Positions 1-8,627 of a stretch of 64,000 nt of DNA are shown piece after piece (within the stretch, counting starts at the first letter, position 1; every line of letters begins with the position of its first letter). The DNA comes from Flavobacteriales bacterium (lineage in GTDB: Bacteria > Bacteroidota > Bacteroidia > Flavobacteriales > Flavobacteriaceae): assembly GCA_027024205.1 (NCBI GenBank), contig JALVST010000123.1:1-64000 (forward strand). The letters run 5' to 3'. The notes beneath the pieces were generated by a model. That model searched no databases. It was given only the letters and a program-made list of their open reading frames with translations, and was not told the DNA's origin. Made by a program: the position numbers and the translations under genes.

Positions 1-1753
1 CAGCGCTACCCTCTTTGGCTAAAACAATGACTTGGTCTCCGTCGCCACGGGTCCAAGATAAATCGATTTGATTTTGTCCATTGGCAGTGGCTTGGAAGTT
101 GGAAGCTTGGTTGTCGGGATATACACAGATGTCGGGGAAAACAAAACTGGCAATTTTAGTACCGTGGGTATTATTTTTATTATATTCGCTGGTAAACCAA
201 AAGGTTCTGTTATCTGTCGGGTCAACGGATATGTTGCAATAATCACCCCATCTTGGTCCGGCTTGACCACCTATGGTCTGAGAATGTTGTCCGTTGATAA
301 TTACCGTTTCGTCTATATCCATAACACCGTTTGCATTATTATTTTCAAGTGTTGATTGTCCTTGAAACCGGATGCCTGGATATACATTATTTCCGTCGGA
401 GACCGAATAAGCAATGCCGATTTCTTTTTGGGCATTGATAGCAATAGAAGCGTTCCAACGAGAAATATGATCCGGGTTGATATTGTTCCATTGTCTTATG
501 GCCCAATTATTATTTCCGTTTTTTTGTAATTCATACCAACGGATAGCCGCTTCGTCGGCTTGTTCGGCAATGGTATGAGTGATAACCAAACGTTGGTCGC
601 CGTTAAAATTTCTGTAATTGGCTCTAAACATCAATATGGTTGATATAGCGTCCAATTTTTGATTGGTGCCGGGCTGTGGAATATTCTCCCAACTACTGTT
701 AAAGTTGCCGGAAAAAGCATCAACCGGTATGGTTTGTGTGCGTTGAAACGTAGAGTTAGCCGGAGTATTCCAATCGACATCAAGTTCAAATAACCATAAT
801 GCATCCGCCGGATTATTTTGACCGTCATCGGCTATGGTTATAAACTGACCGGGTGTACCGGCAGGTGCCCAATCGCCGTCATTGTCAAAGGGCATAATAC
901 AGTGGAAACCGTCAAATGTTCTGGGTCTGTTAGGGTTGTCAAAACCTATCATGGTAGGATTGGGATCTCCGGTAATCATCTTGTCTCTTTCAAAAACATA
1001 GACATCATTGCCGTCACCGGTATTGGTTGCCATATAGTAACCATCACGCCAAATACCGAATTTCATATAATCAGGTGTGTCGTCAACATCGAAACTCCAT
1101 GACCACCAAGCCCCGGTTGGATCGTCTGTTTGAGAAACCGCTATGAGCATATAGTCATTATTGCCACAAATAGAAAATTCTGAATAAAACCATTTATTGG
1201 CGTGTTCGTCCCATAGGACAATGGGGTCACCGTCATTACAATTAGTTCCGGCCAGATTATTATCAAAAACGGTATTTAAATTGGAAGGTCCGGCAAGGAT
1301 ATTGCCGTTTTTATCATAAATGGTATAAGTAGTATTTACCACTTGAAAATAATAATTTTCATTAACGGCTCCATTGGTGTCGGGTGGATAAGATCCTGAA
1401 TCTTGGCCATTAAAATTATGAGTAACTTGCGGGGCGACGCCCGGTAATCCGGATCTGGTTTGGTTAAACTGTCCTTGATAAATTTCATCAAAGTTTGTAG
1501 GCGGATGAATGTTAGGATCTATTTGTCGATCTTCATATTCGTTAAATTCCATTTCCTCATCTTTGAAACTAAAATCCGTAACAATGGGTTGGTTACGTAA
1601 ACTGTTTATAACAGTAAATGATGTTGGATGTTTGATTACAGTGGGATGAACTACTTTGTTTTCCTGTCCGTTGTTTCGAACGGAAACCGTAGGGGATTGT
1701 TGAGCAAAGGCTGCAAATCCCATCATAAGAAATAAAAGGGCGTATCGTTTCAT
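1..1753 (-). CDS. Large secreted surface protein, 3' end cut by the window edge
   Basis: One uninterrupted reverse-strand frame runs from an ATG at 1753 to the window edge, giving at least 584 codons without a stop. It begins with a clear signal peptide (MKRYALLFLMMGFAAFAQ, cut near AFA-QQ). The middle is rich in Asp, Asn, Trp and Gly, with phrases such as GDPIVLWDEHANKWFYS, KFGIWRDGYYMATN and DYCNISVDPTDNRTFWF, which resemble the repeated blades of large secreted Bacteroidota proteins. The last visible 35 or so residues (FQATANGQNQIDLSWTRGDG) look like the start of a fibronectin type III domain. A T9SS sorting domain would be expected beyond the edge but is not visible. The exact function is not recognised. 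A TAnnTTTG box lies at 1775-1782. Confidence 0.85.
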   Translation of the reverse strand, partial: MKRYALLFLMMGFAAFAQQSPTVSVRNNGQENKVVHPTVIKHPTSFTVINSLRNQPIVTDFSFKDEEMEFNEYEDRQIDPNIHPPTNFDEIYQGQFNQTRSGLPGVAPQVTHNFNGQDSGSYPPDTNGAVNENYYFQVVNTTYTIYDKNGNILAGPSNLNTVFDNNLAGTNCNDGDPIVLWDEHANKWFYSEFSICGNNDYMLIAVSQTDDPTGAWWSWSFDVDDTPDYMKFGIWRDGYYMATNTGDGNDVYVFERDKMITGDPNPTMIGFDNPNRPRTFDGFHCIMPFDNDGDWAPAGTPGQFITIADDGQNNPADALWLFELDVDWNTPANSTFQRTQTIPVDAFSGNFNSSWENIPQPGTNQKLDAISTILMFRANYRNFNGDQRLVITHTIAEQADEAAIRWYELQKNGNNNWAIRQWNNINPDHISRWNASIAINAQKEIGIAYSVSDGNNVYPGIRFQGQSTLENNNANGVMDIDETVIINGQHSQTIGGQAGPRWGDYCNISVDPTDNRTFWFTSEYNKNNTHGTKIASFVFPDICVYPDNQASNFQATANGQNQIDLSWTRGDGDQVIVLAKEGSA

Positions 1754-1774
1754 AAGTATGGTTGTTTATTTTAA

Positions 1775-1782
1775 CAAAACTA
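1775..1782 (-). promoter_or_regulatory. -7 promoter box of the secreted-protein gene
   Basis: TAGTTTTG on the reverse strand matches the Bacteroidota -7 consensus TAnnTTTG and ends 21 nt before the ATG at 1753. A convincing -33 TTG at the usual spacing was not seen. Confidence 0.5.
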
Positions 1783-1933
1783 ATAAAAATTTTTTTACAA
1801 CGAATTAAAAAAAACTTTTTTTAACATACTCTGTTTGAATAATGTGTAAAAATTTGTGGTTTATTAAATAATTCTCATAACAACATGTAACAATTGTTGC
1901 TTATTTTTTTAGTTGTATGATTTTTTTATAGAT

Positions 1934-2956
1934 TTATGTGTTTATTTCTTTAATATAACAATGGACGATTGTATTTCTGAATGTTTGTTTATTATGAAAA
2001 ATATAGCCGGCGTTTTGAAAAGCCTTGATAGAAGCGATGTTTTTTTGTTTTATATAAGCGTGAACCGGTAACGGATGTTTTTTTTGAAATAATCCGGTAG
2101 CTTTTTTTAATACCGGTACCGATAAAGATTTCCCTCGCCATTTTTTGTCGATTAGTATGCCTATTACGGCGTGATCTTTTTCCATATCAAAACGAATCAA
2201 AGCAACAGGATTACGGTCGATTTCAGCTATATACATCTGTGATTTTTTACTTTTTAACTTGTTTTGAAACCATATTTTATGCGTTTCAAAATCTATTTTG
2301 CCGGTTGAAAAGGATTGTTTTCTGACTTCCTCGTCATTTGCCCAATCAAATAGCAGGTTTAAATCCGATGCAGTTACTTTGCGGAGTGTGATTTGATCGG
2401 CAGGATTGATTTTTTCATGTATAACAATGTCAATTTTTTGATTGTCAATTTTATACTGTTTTTTTAATCGTTTTGCCAAAACAAAACCGGCATTGTCTAA
2501 AACGGGATATAAACGTGGACGTAAATCGTAAGCGTAGGTAAAAATTTTATGAAATTTTAAATCGTTAAAGGCCACTTTTTCTATTAATTTTAGAAAAACA
2601 GCCCAATTTTTTTCAAAATATTCTTTTTCTAAACCGGTTTCCATCAGAAATGAAATTTCGGCGGATTTTTCTTGCCAATCGATATGAACCAATCCCCCAT
2701 ATCCAATACATTTATCTTTGTGTAAAAATGAAAATAAAATTTGTCCGGGTTGTTCTTGGATGAATAAATCTTTGATAACAGTATTGAAATACCGGTCTTG
2801 TTCTTGTTTGGTTAACGGATTTTTTTGTCTCAAATGATATAATTGTTCGTTACGCCATTGCATAATTTTGTATTTGTCTTGATGACGCAACGGAACAATT
2901 TTGTAGTCGTTTGATTGGTATTCCCGGTGTTTTAAGACTTTATATTTCCGTTTCAT
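1934..2956 (-). CDS. Tandem GNAT acetyltransferase of the pse cluster (PseH-like role)
   Basis: The 340-residue protein contains two GNAT modules. The first (about 15-185) has the RimJ-type pattern MQWRNEQLYHLRQ...YFNTVI...CIGYGGLVHIDW, a form often found beside nonulosonic-acid genes. The second (about 188-340, LRKVTASDLNLLFDWANDEE...WRGKSLSVPVL) resembles the GNAT domain that in some bacteria is fused to the PseG hydrolase; no PseG domain is present here. It is the last gene of the pseB-pseC-pseF operon and overlaps pseF by 17 bp, so the likely role is N-acetylation of the 4-amino sugar before condensation (the PseH step). Both the assignment of that step and the need for two domains are inference. 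Confidence 0.8.
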   Translation of the reverse strand: MKRKYKVLKHREYQSNDYKIVPLRHQDKYKIMQWRNEQLYHLRQKNPLTKQEQDRYFNTVIKDLFIQEQPGQILFSFLHKDKCIGYGGLVHIDWQEKSAEISFLMETGLEKEYFEKNWAVFLKLIEKVAFNDLKFHKIFTYAYDLRPRLYPVLDNAGFVLAKRLKKQYKIDNQKIDIVIHEKINPADQITLRKVTASDLNLLFDWANDEEVRKQSFSTGKIDFETHKIWFQNKLKSKKSQMYIAEIDRNPVALIRFDMEKDHAVIGILIDKKWRGKSLSVPVLKKATGLFQKKHPLPVHAYIKQKNIASIKAFQNAGYIFHNKQTFRNTIVHCYIKEINT

Positions 2957-3647
2957 CTATAAATAATTTGTATTTCAATTCCGCTAATTTCCAGTCCTCC
3001 GGCGTGTCTATATCTTGGGCAGTATATCGGCTGATTTCCATTCCGGCAGTATGTTGCGGCCACATTGTTTTTTGTTCCATAAAAACATTATTTTTTATCC
3101 AATAAAACAATCCGGCGTCATGATAGGCGGGGTCTAAATCTTGTGAACGTTTGTTTTTATTTTCCGGCCAAATCATTTTTACTTTTTGATTTTCAAGTTT
3201 TAAGGCGCGTTGGATAGGGTAATCGTATTTTACAATGGGAAACACAGCATCTGTGTCCGGCTGTAATAGTTTTAGATAGGCTGTTTTTAAATCAACCGGA
3301 TTGACAAAGGGGGCAGTAGCCAGCAGACAACAAATATTATCAAATTGTAAATTAAGTTTTTCATTGTAATTTTTTATAACTTCTGAGATAACATCAGAGA
3401 GTGTTGCAAAATCTCCGGCAGTATCGCGACTTCTTAAAAAAGGAATATTAGCACCGTATTTCCGGGCTAGTTCTGCAATTTGTTCGTCATCGGTTGAGAC
3501 CATAATCTCGTCAAACAATCCGGATTTAATAGCTGTTTCAATGCTGTAGGCCAAAATCGGTTTTCCCAAGAAATTTTTGATATTTTTATGAGGTATCCGT
3601 TTACTACCACTGCGCGCGGGGATGATGGCTATGTTTTTTTTTGTCAT
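2940..3647 (-). CDS. pseF: CMP-pseudaminic acid cytidylyltransferase PseF
   Basis: The 235-residue protein belongs to the CMP-sialate synthetase family. It starts with the nucleotide-binding signature IAIIPARSGSKRIPHKN and continues with KPILAYSIETA, VSTDDEQIA and FLRSRDTAGDFA, all typical of PseF. It would activate pseudaminic acid with CTP, the last cytoplasmic step before glycosyl transfer. It lies 30 bp after pseC and overlaps the next gene. Length is normal. A NeuA or LegF assignment is possible from this domain alone, but the adjacent pseB and pseC favour PseF. Confidence 0.9.
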   Translation of the reverse strand: MTKKNIAIIPARSGSKRIPHKNIKNFLGKPILAYSIETAIKSGLFDEIMVSTDDEQIAELARKYGANIPFLRSRDTAGDFATLSDVISEVIKNYNEKLNLQFDNICCLLATAPFVNPVDLKTAYLKLLQPDTDAVFPIVKYDYPIQRALKLENQKVKMIWPENKNKRSQDLDPAYHDAGLFYWIKNNVFMEQKTMWPQHTAGMEISRYTAQDIDTPEDWKLAELKYKLFIDETEI

Positions 3648-3677
3648 TTTTTTTTGTCAGTATAAAATACAAAGATA

Positions 3678-4853
3678 TTAAATGTCAGAAAAAAAAATTT
3701 TTACTTTTTCAATGATATAATTTTGTTCATCTTCCGTTAAGCTTGGAAACATCGGTAAGCTTATGGTTTTATTGTAATAAGTTTCTGCCATGGGAAAATC
3801 GCCTTTTTTCCAACCGAACCGGCTGTAATAATCCAAAAGATGAACCGGAATATAATGTATTTGGGCTAAAATACCGTTTTGATGTAAAAAATCGTAAAAT
3901 GATTTTCTATTTTCAACTTCGATGATAAATAAATGATAGGCATGAAATGTATTATTGGGAATTTTTTGAAATTTTACAGGTAAATTTTTAAATGCTTCTC
4001 TATATTTCCGGGCTATTTCCTGACGTTTTTTTAAGCCTTTGCCGGCTCTTTTCAATTGGCTGTTTCCAAGGGCGGCTTGTATATCGGTTATACGGTAATT
4101 AAATCCCAAATCATGCATTTCGTAATACCAACCTCCTTGTTCATCACGGTTAAAGATACGAAATTTCATATCGTTTTTGGATATACCATGGGTGCGTAAT
4201 TTTAATAATTTTTGATAAATTTTTCTATCATTTGTTGTAATCATACCACCTTCACCGGCGGCAATATGCTTAACGGGGTGGAAAGAAAAAGCCGTAGTAT
4301 GGGCAAACTTACCATTACCGGATTTTTGCTTATTGTTTTGACTATCAATAAAATAAGCGCCGGGAGCATGACAAGCGTCTTCAATGATTTTCAGTTGATA
4401 CCGGTCTGCAATGTTTTTAAGTTTTTCAGTATTTACGGGTAAGCCTGCAAAGTCAACCGGTAAAATTGCCTTAAAAAAACCTTTGGGATGTTGTTTAATA
4501 AGAGTTTCTACTTTATCAAGGTCGATTAAATATGTGTCGGGATCTATATCGGCAAAATAAACGTTGGCACCGGTATATAAAGCGGCATTTGCCGTGGCGG
4601 CAAAAGTAATGGGTGTTGTTATAACATTATCGCCCGGACCGATACCTTGGGCTATCAATGATAAATGTAAGGCGGCGGTCCCGTTTGATATGGCAACCGC
4701 GTAATACGCATCGACGTATTGTGCAAAATTTTGTTCAAATTCTCCAATTTTAGGGCCTTGGGTTAAAAAATCGGATTGGAGAACTTCAACAACGGCTTTT
4801 ATATCGTCATCGGTAATCTGTTGTCGTCCGTAAGGAATTTTAAAAGTTGGCAT
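3678..4853 (-). CDS. pseC: UDP-4-amino-4,6-dideoxy-N-acetyl-beta-L-altrosamine transaminase PseC
   Basis: A DegT/DnrJ/EryC1 PLP-dependent aminotransferase of 391 residues. Visible signatures are the N-terminal PYGRQQITDDDI...SDFLTQGP, the glycine/threonine region ISNGTAALHL, the cofactor-binding Asp159 in IIEDACHA, and the Schiff-base Lys195 in SFHPVKHIAAGEGG. It aminates the 4-keto sugar made by PseB, with glutamate as donor in the characterised family. Its ATG directly abuts the pseB stop codon, indicating co-transcription and probable translational coupling. Full length, with no abnormal residues noted. Confidence 0.92.
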   Translation of the reverse strand: MPTFKIPYGRQQITDDDIKAVVEVLQSDFLTQGPKIGEFEQNFAQYVDAYYAVAISNGTAALHLSLIAQGIGPGDNVITTPITFAATANAALYTGANVYFADIDPDTYLIDLDKVETLIKQHPKGFFKAILPVDFAGLPVNTEKLKNIADRYQLKIIEDACHAPGAYFIDSQNNKQKSGNGKFAHTTAFSFHPVKHIAAGEGGMITTNDRKIYQKLLKLRTHGISKNDMKFRIFNRDEQGGWYYEMHDLGFNYRITDIQAALGNSQLKRAGKGLKKRQEIARKYREAFKNLPVKFQKIPNNTFHAYHLFIIEVENRKSFYDFLHQNGILAQIHYIPVHLLDYYSRFGWKKGDFPMAETYYNKTISLPMFPSLTEDEQNYIIEKVKIFFSDI

Positions 4854-5855
4854 TTACAGGTCGAATTTTAGATGTTTTTTCATTAATTCTCTTAATTGTG
4901 AAACACTTAAAAACCGGTCATTGTCTTTGGAATTGTAAGAAAATCCGGCAGGGACTTTTATAGCTTGAAGTTCAGTTATAAATTTATCCAAATCAAAATT
5001 TGGTTGAGAAGGTAAGATGACATAATATTGTCCCAAATCGTAAGTATAAAAGGCATCTGAGGCGGTGATCATTTCTTCGTGCAATTTTTCACCGGGACGG
5101 ATACCTATTTCCTTTAATTGACAATTTGGACAAATGGCTTTGGCGACATCAATAATTCTGTAAGATGGGATTTTAGGTACAAAAATTTCACCTCCCCAGG
5201 CATTTTTTATAGCATGAAAAATCATGTCAACGCCTTCATCCAAAGAAATATTAAAACGTGTCATTTGTTTGTCGGTGATAGGTAAAATGCCTTCTTTTCG
5301 TTTTTTATAAAAAAACGGCATAACAGAGCCGTTAGAACCCATAACATTACCGTAACGGACTACTGAAAATTTAATGTCGCGTTTACCACGAATATTGTTA
5401 GCGGCAATAAAAAGTTTATCGGAAGTGAGCTTGGTAGCACCGTAAAGGTTTATGGGCGCAGCGGCTTTGTCAGTAGAAAGGGCTACTACCCGTTTGACAT
5501 TGGTTGCCAGACAGGCATCAATGACATTTTGAGCGCCTAAAATGTTTGTCTTGACGGCTTCCATCGGGTTATATTCGGCCAAATGAACGTGTTTCATGGC
5601 AGCGGTATGAATCACGGTATCTATCCCTTCCATAGCCCGCATCAAGCGTTCTTTATCTCTGACATCTCCTATAAAAAAACGGATACTCTTATATTTTTCA
5701 TGTGGAAATTCCTGTGCCATTTGGAATTGTTTTTGCTCGTCGCGAGAAAAAATAACCAACCGTTTGACATCAGGATAAGACGCAAAGATACGTCTGACAA
5801 GTTGTCTGCCGAGCGAACCTGTCCCTCCGGTAATCAATATGGATTTTTGATTCAT
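4854..5855 (-). CDS. pseB: UDP-N-acetylglucosamine 4,6-dehydratase (5-inverting) PseB
   Basis: A 333-residue extended short-chain dehydrogenase. The Rossmann motif is GGTGSLG near the N-terminus; the family signature AAMKHVHLAEYNP follows, then STDKAAAPINLYGATKL, which holds the YxxxK catalytic pair, and RYGNVMGSNGSV. The enzyme converts UDP-GlcNAc to the 4-keto-6-deoxy-L-arabino sugar, the first committed step of pseudaminic acid synthesis. It is the first gene of the operon and has its own -7 box at 5878-5885. PseG and PseI are not found next to it in this window. Confidence 0.93.
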   Translation of the reverse strand: MNQKSILITGGTGSLGRQLVRRIFASYPDVKRLVIFSRDEQKQFQMAQEFPHEKYKSIRFFIGDVRDKERLMRAMEGIDTVIHTAAMKHVHLAEYNPMEAVKTNILGAQNVIDACLATNVKRVVALSTDKAAAPINLYGATKLTSDKLFIAANNIRGKRDIKFSVVRYGNVMGSNGSVMPFFYKKRKEGILPITDKQMTRFNISLDEGVDMIFHAIKNAWGGEIFVPKIPSYRIIDVAKAICPNCQLKEIGIRPGEKLHEEMITASDAFYTYDLGQYYVILPSQPNFDLDKFITELQAIKVPAGFSYNSKDNDRFLSVSQLRELMKKHLKFDL

Positions 5856-5877
5856 ACAAATTTATTATGATGAATAA

Positions 5878-5885
5878 CAAAAATA
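5878..5885 (-). promoter_or_regulatory. -7 promoter box of the pse operon
   Basis: TATTTTTG on the reverse strand matches TAnnTTTG and ends 22 nt before the pseB ATG, so the pse genes need not depend on ruvX transcription. Confidence 0.5.
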
Positions 5886-5924
5886 GAAACAATTATTTAA
5901 AATACGGTATTTGTTCCGGTAAAA

Positions 5925-6335
5925 TTATTCCTTATACAAATAAGACTGCAAAATCAAAGCGGCACTCACTTGATCAATCAAAGCCTTATCGCGGCGTTTT
6001 TTCTTTTTAACACCGCCTTTAATCATCGTATCCAAAGCTATTTTTGAGGTGTAACGTTCGTCTTCCCGTATAACTTCAATTCCCGGATATTTTTTTTGAA
6101 ATTTTGTGATGAATTTCCTAATATCTTCTTCAATAGGATTGAGCTTTCCAGACAAATCCAAACTTTCGCCAATGATGATTTTTTCTACCTTGTTTTGTTT
6201 CAGGTAGTTTTCTAAAAATTGCCAGATTTCCGGAGTTTTAACAGTCGTCAATCCTGATGCGATGATTTGAATGTCATCAGTTTCGGCTATACCGGTTCGT
6301 TGTTTACCGTAATCTATACCTAGTAATTTTGCCAT
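5925..6335 (-). CDS. ruvX: RuvX/YqgF RNase H-fold nuclease
   Basis: The 136-residue protein is of normal family length. It opens with LGIDYGKQRTGIA, containing the first catalytic Asp, followed by IIIGESLDLSG, the EDERYTSKIA segment and the C-terminal DQVSAALILQSYL with the last acidic residue. YqgF proteins act in pre-16S rRNA maturation and were proposed as Holliday junction resolvases. The gene is followed by the pse operon after 69 bp; the two are functionally unrelated. Its -7 box is only 4 nt from the ATG, so the mRNA may be leaderless. Confidence 0.9.
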   Translation of the reverse strand: MAKLLGIDYGKQRTGIAETDDIQIIASGLTTVKTPEIWQFLENYLKQNKVEKIIIGESLDLSGKLNPIEEDIRKFITKFQKKYPGIEVIREDERYTSKIALDTMIKGGVKKKKRRDKALIDQVSAALILQSYLYKE

Positions 6336-6339
6336 AGTG

Positions 6340-6347
6340 CAAAGGTA
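6340..6347 (-). promoter_or_regulatory. -7 promoter box of ruvX, implying a leaderless start
   Basis: TACCTTTG on the reverse strand is followed by CACT and then the ruvX ATG. Because transcription usually starts a few bases after this box, the transcript would begin at or next to the start codon. Confidence 0.45.
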
Positions 6348-6532
6348 AGTTTTTTAGTTAAAAGTTAAAAGTGGAACGAAGTGACATCCCGTATCTGTAA
6401 AGAGCGGGATTGAAAATTAGAAGTGTCAAGCAAAATAAATGAAAAACAACATATTTAACGTAGCACAACTAATCGCAAATCTGAAATTGTAAATCTGAAA
6501 TCATGAAAAATCCTTATTTCCTCAAAATAAAC

Positions 6533-6540
6533 TATTTTTG
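6533..6540 (+). promoter_or_regulatory. -7 promoter box of the Nif3-family gene
   Basis: TATTTTTG matches TAnnTTTG and ends 15 nt before the ATG at 6556. The upstream spacer (6348-6530) holds AT-rich direct repeats (AAATCTGAAAT twice) and no gene. Confidence 0.5.
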
Positions 6541-6555
6541 TAACAAATTTCCGGT

Positions 6556-7650
6556 ATGAAAATAAAGGACGTTATACATATAATTGAAGGGATTATACCG
6601 CCGGCATACTCTGAAAGTTTTGATAATACTGGCTTGTTGGTAGGTCATGCGGAAGCAAATTTAAAAGGGGTGTTGGTATCGCACGACACGCTTGAAAGTG
6701 TGATAGATGAAGCACTTGAAAAAGGTTTGAATCTGATAGTTAGCTTTCATCCTATAATATTTAAAGGATTGAAATCGTTAACCGGACGCAATTATGTAGA
6801 GCGTACCGTGATGAAAGCTATCAAGCACGATATTGCTATTTATGCTGTTCATACGGCATTGGACAATCAATCTTTCGGGGTTAGCGGTATTTTGGCAAAC
6901 AAATTGGGATTGCAAAATCAAAAGGTATTACAATCGCAGCCGGATACCTTACGCCAATTGGTTACATATGCTCCCGTTGGCGAGGCCGGACGTGTTAGAG
7001 ATGCATTGTTTGAAGCCGGCGCCGGAACCATCGGTAATTATGCCGAATGTAGTTTTAATGTAAAAGGCACCGGCACTTTCAAACCGCTTGAACATGCCAA
7101 TCCTTACGTAGGTGAACAGGGTAAAAGGCATTATGAGAAAGAAGAACGTATCAGTGTTATTTATCCCAAACATTTGGAAGCCGGTATTTTAAAAAATTTG
7201 TTTGAAAAACATCCTTATGAAGAAGTGGCTTACGAAATTTTGGCTTTACAAAACAGACACAAGGATATCGGCTTGGGTATCATAGGGGACCTGTCGGAAC
7301 CTTTTGCCGAACTTCAATTTTTAAAACATTTGAAACAACGATTGAATTTATCGTGTATACGGTATTCCGGTTTACGGGGCAGGCCGGTAAAAAAGGTTGC
7401 TGTTCTCGGCGGTTCCGGAAGTTTTGCCATAGTGCCGGCAAAAGCTGCCGGTGCGGATTTACTCATTACCGCAGATTTGAAATATCATGACTTTTTTCAA
7501 GGCGAAAATCAGATTGTTTTAGCCGATATCGGACATTTTGAAAGTGAACAATATACAAAATTGTTTTTATTTGAGTTACTTACAAAAAAAATTCGTAATT
7601 TTGCAGTTGCTTTATCGGAAATAAATACTAACCCTATCAATTATTTGTAA
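6556..7650 (+). CDS. Nif3-like dinuclear metal-centre protein (YqfO/YbgI family)
   Basis: The 364-residue protein matches the long YqfO-type Nif3 family: a split metal-binding half (SFHPIIFKGLK, YAVHTALDN), an inserted CutA1-like domain in the middle (about 130-235), and the C-terminal metal half with ADIGHFESEQYT. His and acidic residues in these motifs are the expected dinuclear ligands. Members are often labelled GTP cyclohydrolase I type 2, but the true substrate is uncertain. The usual VTLD-type motif reads VSHDTLE here. It is followed 3 bp later by the coiled-coil gene, a common pairing in Bacteroidota. Confidence 0.88.
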   Translation: MKIKDVIHIIEGIIPPAYSESFDNTGLLVGHAEANLKGVLVSHDTLESVIDEALEKGLNLIVSFHPIIFKGLKSLTGRNYVERTVMKAIKHDIAIYAVHTALDNQSFGVSGILANKLGLQNQKVLQSQPDTLRQLVTYAPVGEAGRVRDALFEAGAGTIGNYAECSFNVKGTGTFKPLEHANPYVGEQGKRHYEKEERISVIYPKHLEAGILKNLFEKHPYEEVAYEILALQNRHKDIGLGIIGDLSEPFAELQFLKHLKQRLNLSCIRYSGLRGRPVKKVAVLGGSGSFAIVPAKAAGADLLITADLKYHDFFQGENQIVLADIGHFESEQYTKLFLFELLTKKIRNFAVALSEINTNPINYL

Positions 7651-7653
7651 AAA

Positions 7654-8475
7654 ATGGGCAAAACAAAAGAAATGACAGTAGAAGACAAGCTAAGACTTCT
7701 CTATGATTTACAGCTTATAGATTCAAAGATCGATGAGATAAAAAACACCCGGGGCGAATTACCTCTCGAAATTCAAGATATGGAAGACGAGATACAAGGA
7801 CTGCGTATCAGAAAAGAGAAAATTCAGAATGCTATTGATATTCAAAAAAATGAAATTGCCAAACGAAAAATAGCCATTGACGAAGCTAAAATATTGATAG
7901 ACAGATATAACGAACAACAAAAAAACGTTCGAAACAGTCGTGAATACGAAGCTTTGTCAAAAGAAATTGAGTATCAGGAATTGGAAATTCAATTTGCTGA
8001 TAAAAAAATTCGGGAAGCCAATAACGAAATAGAAAGATTAAACCAAAAAATTACCGGTTATTCTTATGAAAAAGACGGTAATGAGGTGGTTGTAAAAGGG
8101 ATAGACGAATTGATAAAACAAAGGGAAGAAGATTTGGCACATAAGCGGGAAGAATTATCCGCTTTGATGAAAGAGACCGAAAAACAAGAGAAATTTTTAA
8201 TTAAAAAAGCTAGCGCTTTACGAAAAAAAATAGAACCGCGATTATTACGGGCTTATGACCGTCTGCGAAAAAATTTTAAAAACGGTTTGGCAGTTGTTTC
8301 TATTGAACACGGGTCGGCCGGGGGATCTTATTTTACCATTCCCGTACAGCAGCAATTGGAAATTCGTACTCGTCAAAAAATTATCGTTGACGAACATAGT
8401 GGTAGAATTTTGGTTGATGGTGATTTAGCCAGTGAAGAAAAAGAAAAAATGAATGAAATGTTTGATAATATTTAA
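7654..8475 (+). CDS. Coiled-coil protein of the C4 zinc-ribbon family (COG1579) lacking all ribbon cysteines
   Basis: The 273-residue protein has a long charged coiled coil (about 10-200) and a C-terminal domain with the framework of the C4 zinc-ribbon family: GLAVVSIEHGSAGGSYFTIP and IIVDEHSGRILVD. In zinc-binding relatives these regions carry two CxxC pairs; here the positions read Ala222, Ser225, Asp246 and Ser249, and the protein contains no cysteine. The fold is probably kept while metal binding is lost. The family's role is poorly defined; in other bacteria members have been linked to nucleic-acid or envelope functions. Co-transcribed with the Nif3-family gene. Confidence 0.85.
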   Translation: MGKTKEMTVEDKLRLLYDLQLIDSKIDEIKNTRGELPLEIQDMEDEIQGLRIRKEKIQNAIDIQKNEIAKRKIAIDEAKILIDRYNEQQKNVRNSREYEALSKEIEYQELEIQFADKKIREANNEIERLNQKITGYSYEKDGNEVVVKGIDELIKQREEDLAHKREELSALMKETEKQEKFLIKKASALRKKIEPRLLRAYDRLRKNFKNGLAVVSIEHGSAGGSYFTIPVQQQLEIRTRQKIIVDEHSGRILVDGDLASEEKEKMNEMFDNI

Positions 8476-8627
8476 ATTTCATTTATTCTTATGTTAAAAT
8501 AATGTTGACTTATTAAAAAACAAATATATATGGCATTTGTTTCATTTTTCTTTTTATATTTACATTAAAATTTCTAAATTATTATTTAGGCATGTTTTTT
8601 GAGCATTAATAATCTAAAAAAACAATT

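Noticed and set aside
2940-5855. Legionaminic acid operon instead of pseudaminic acid
   Set aside because: The dehydratase and aminotransferase show PseB and PseC sequence patterns rather than those of LegB and LegC. The cytidylyltransferase alone would not decide it.
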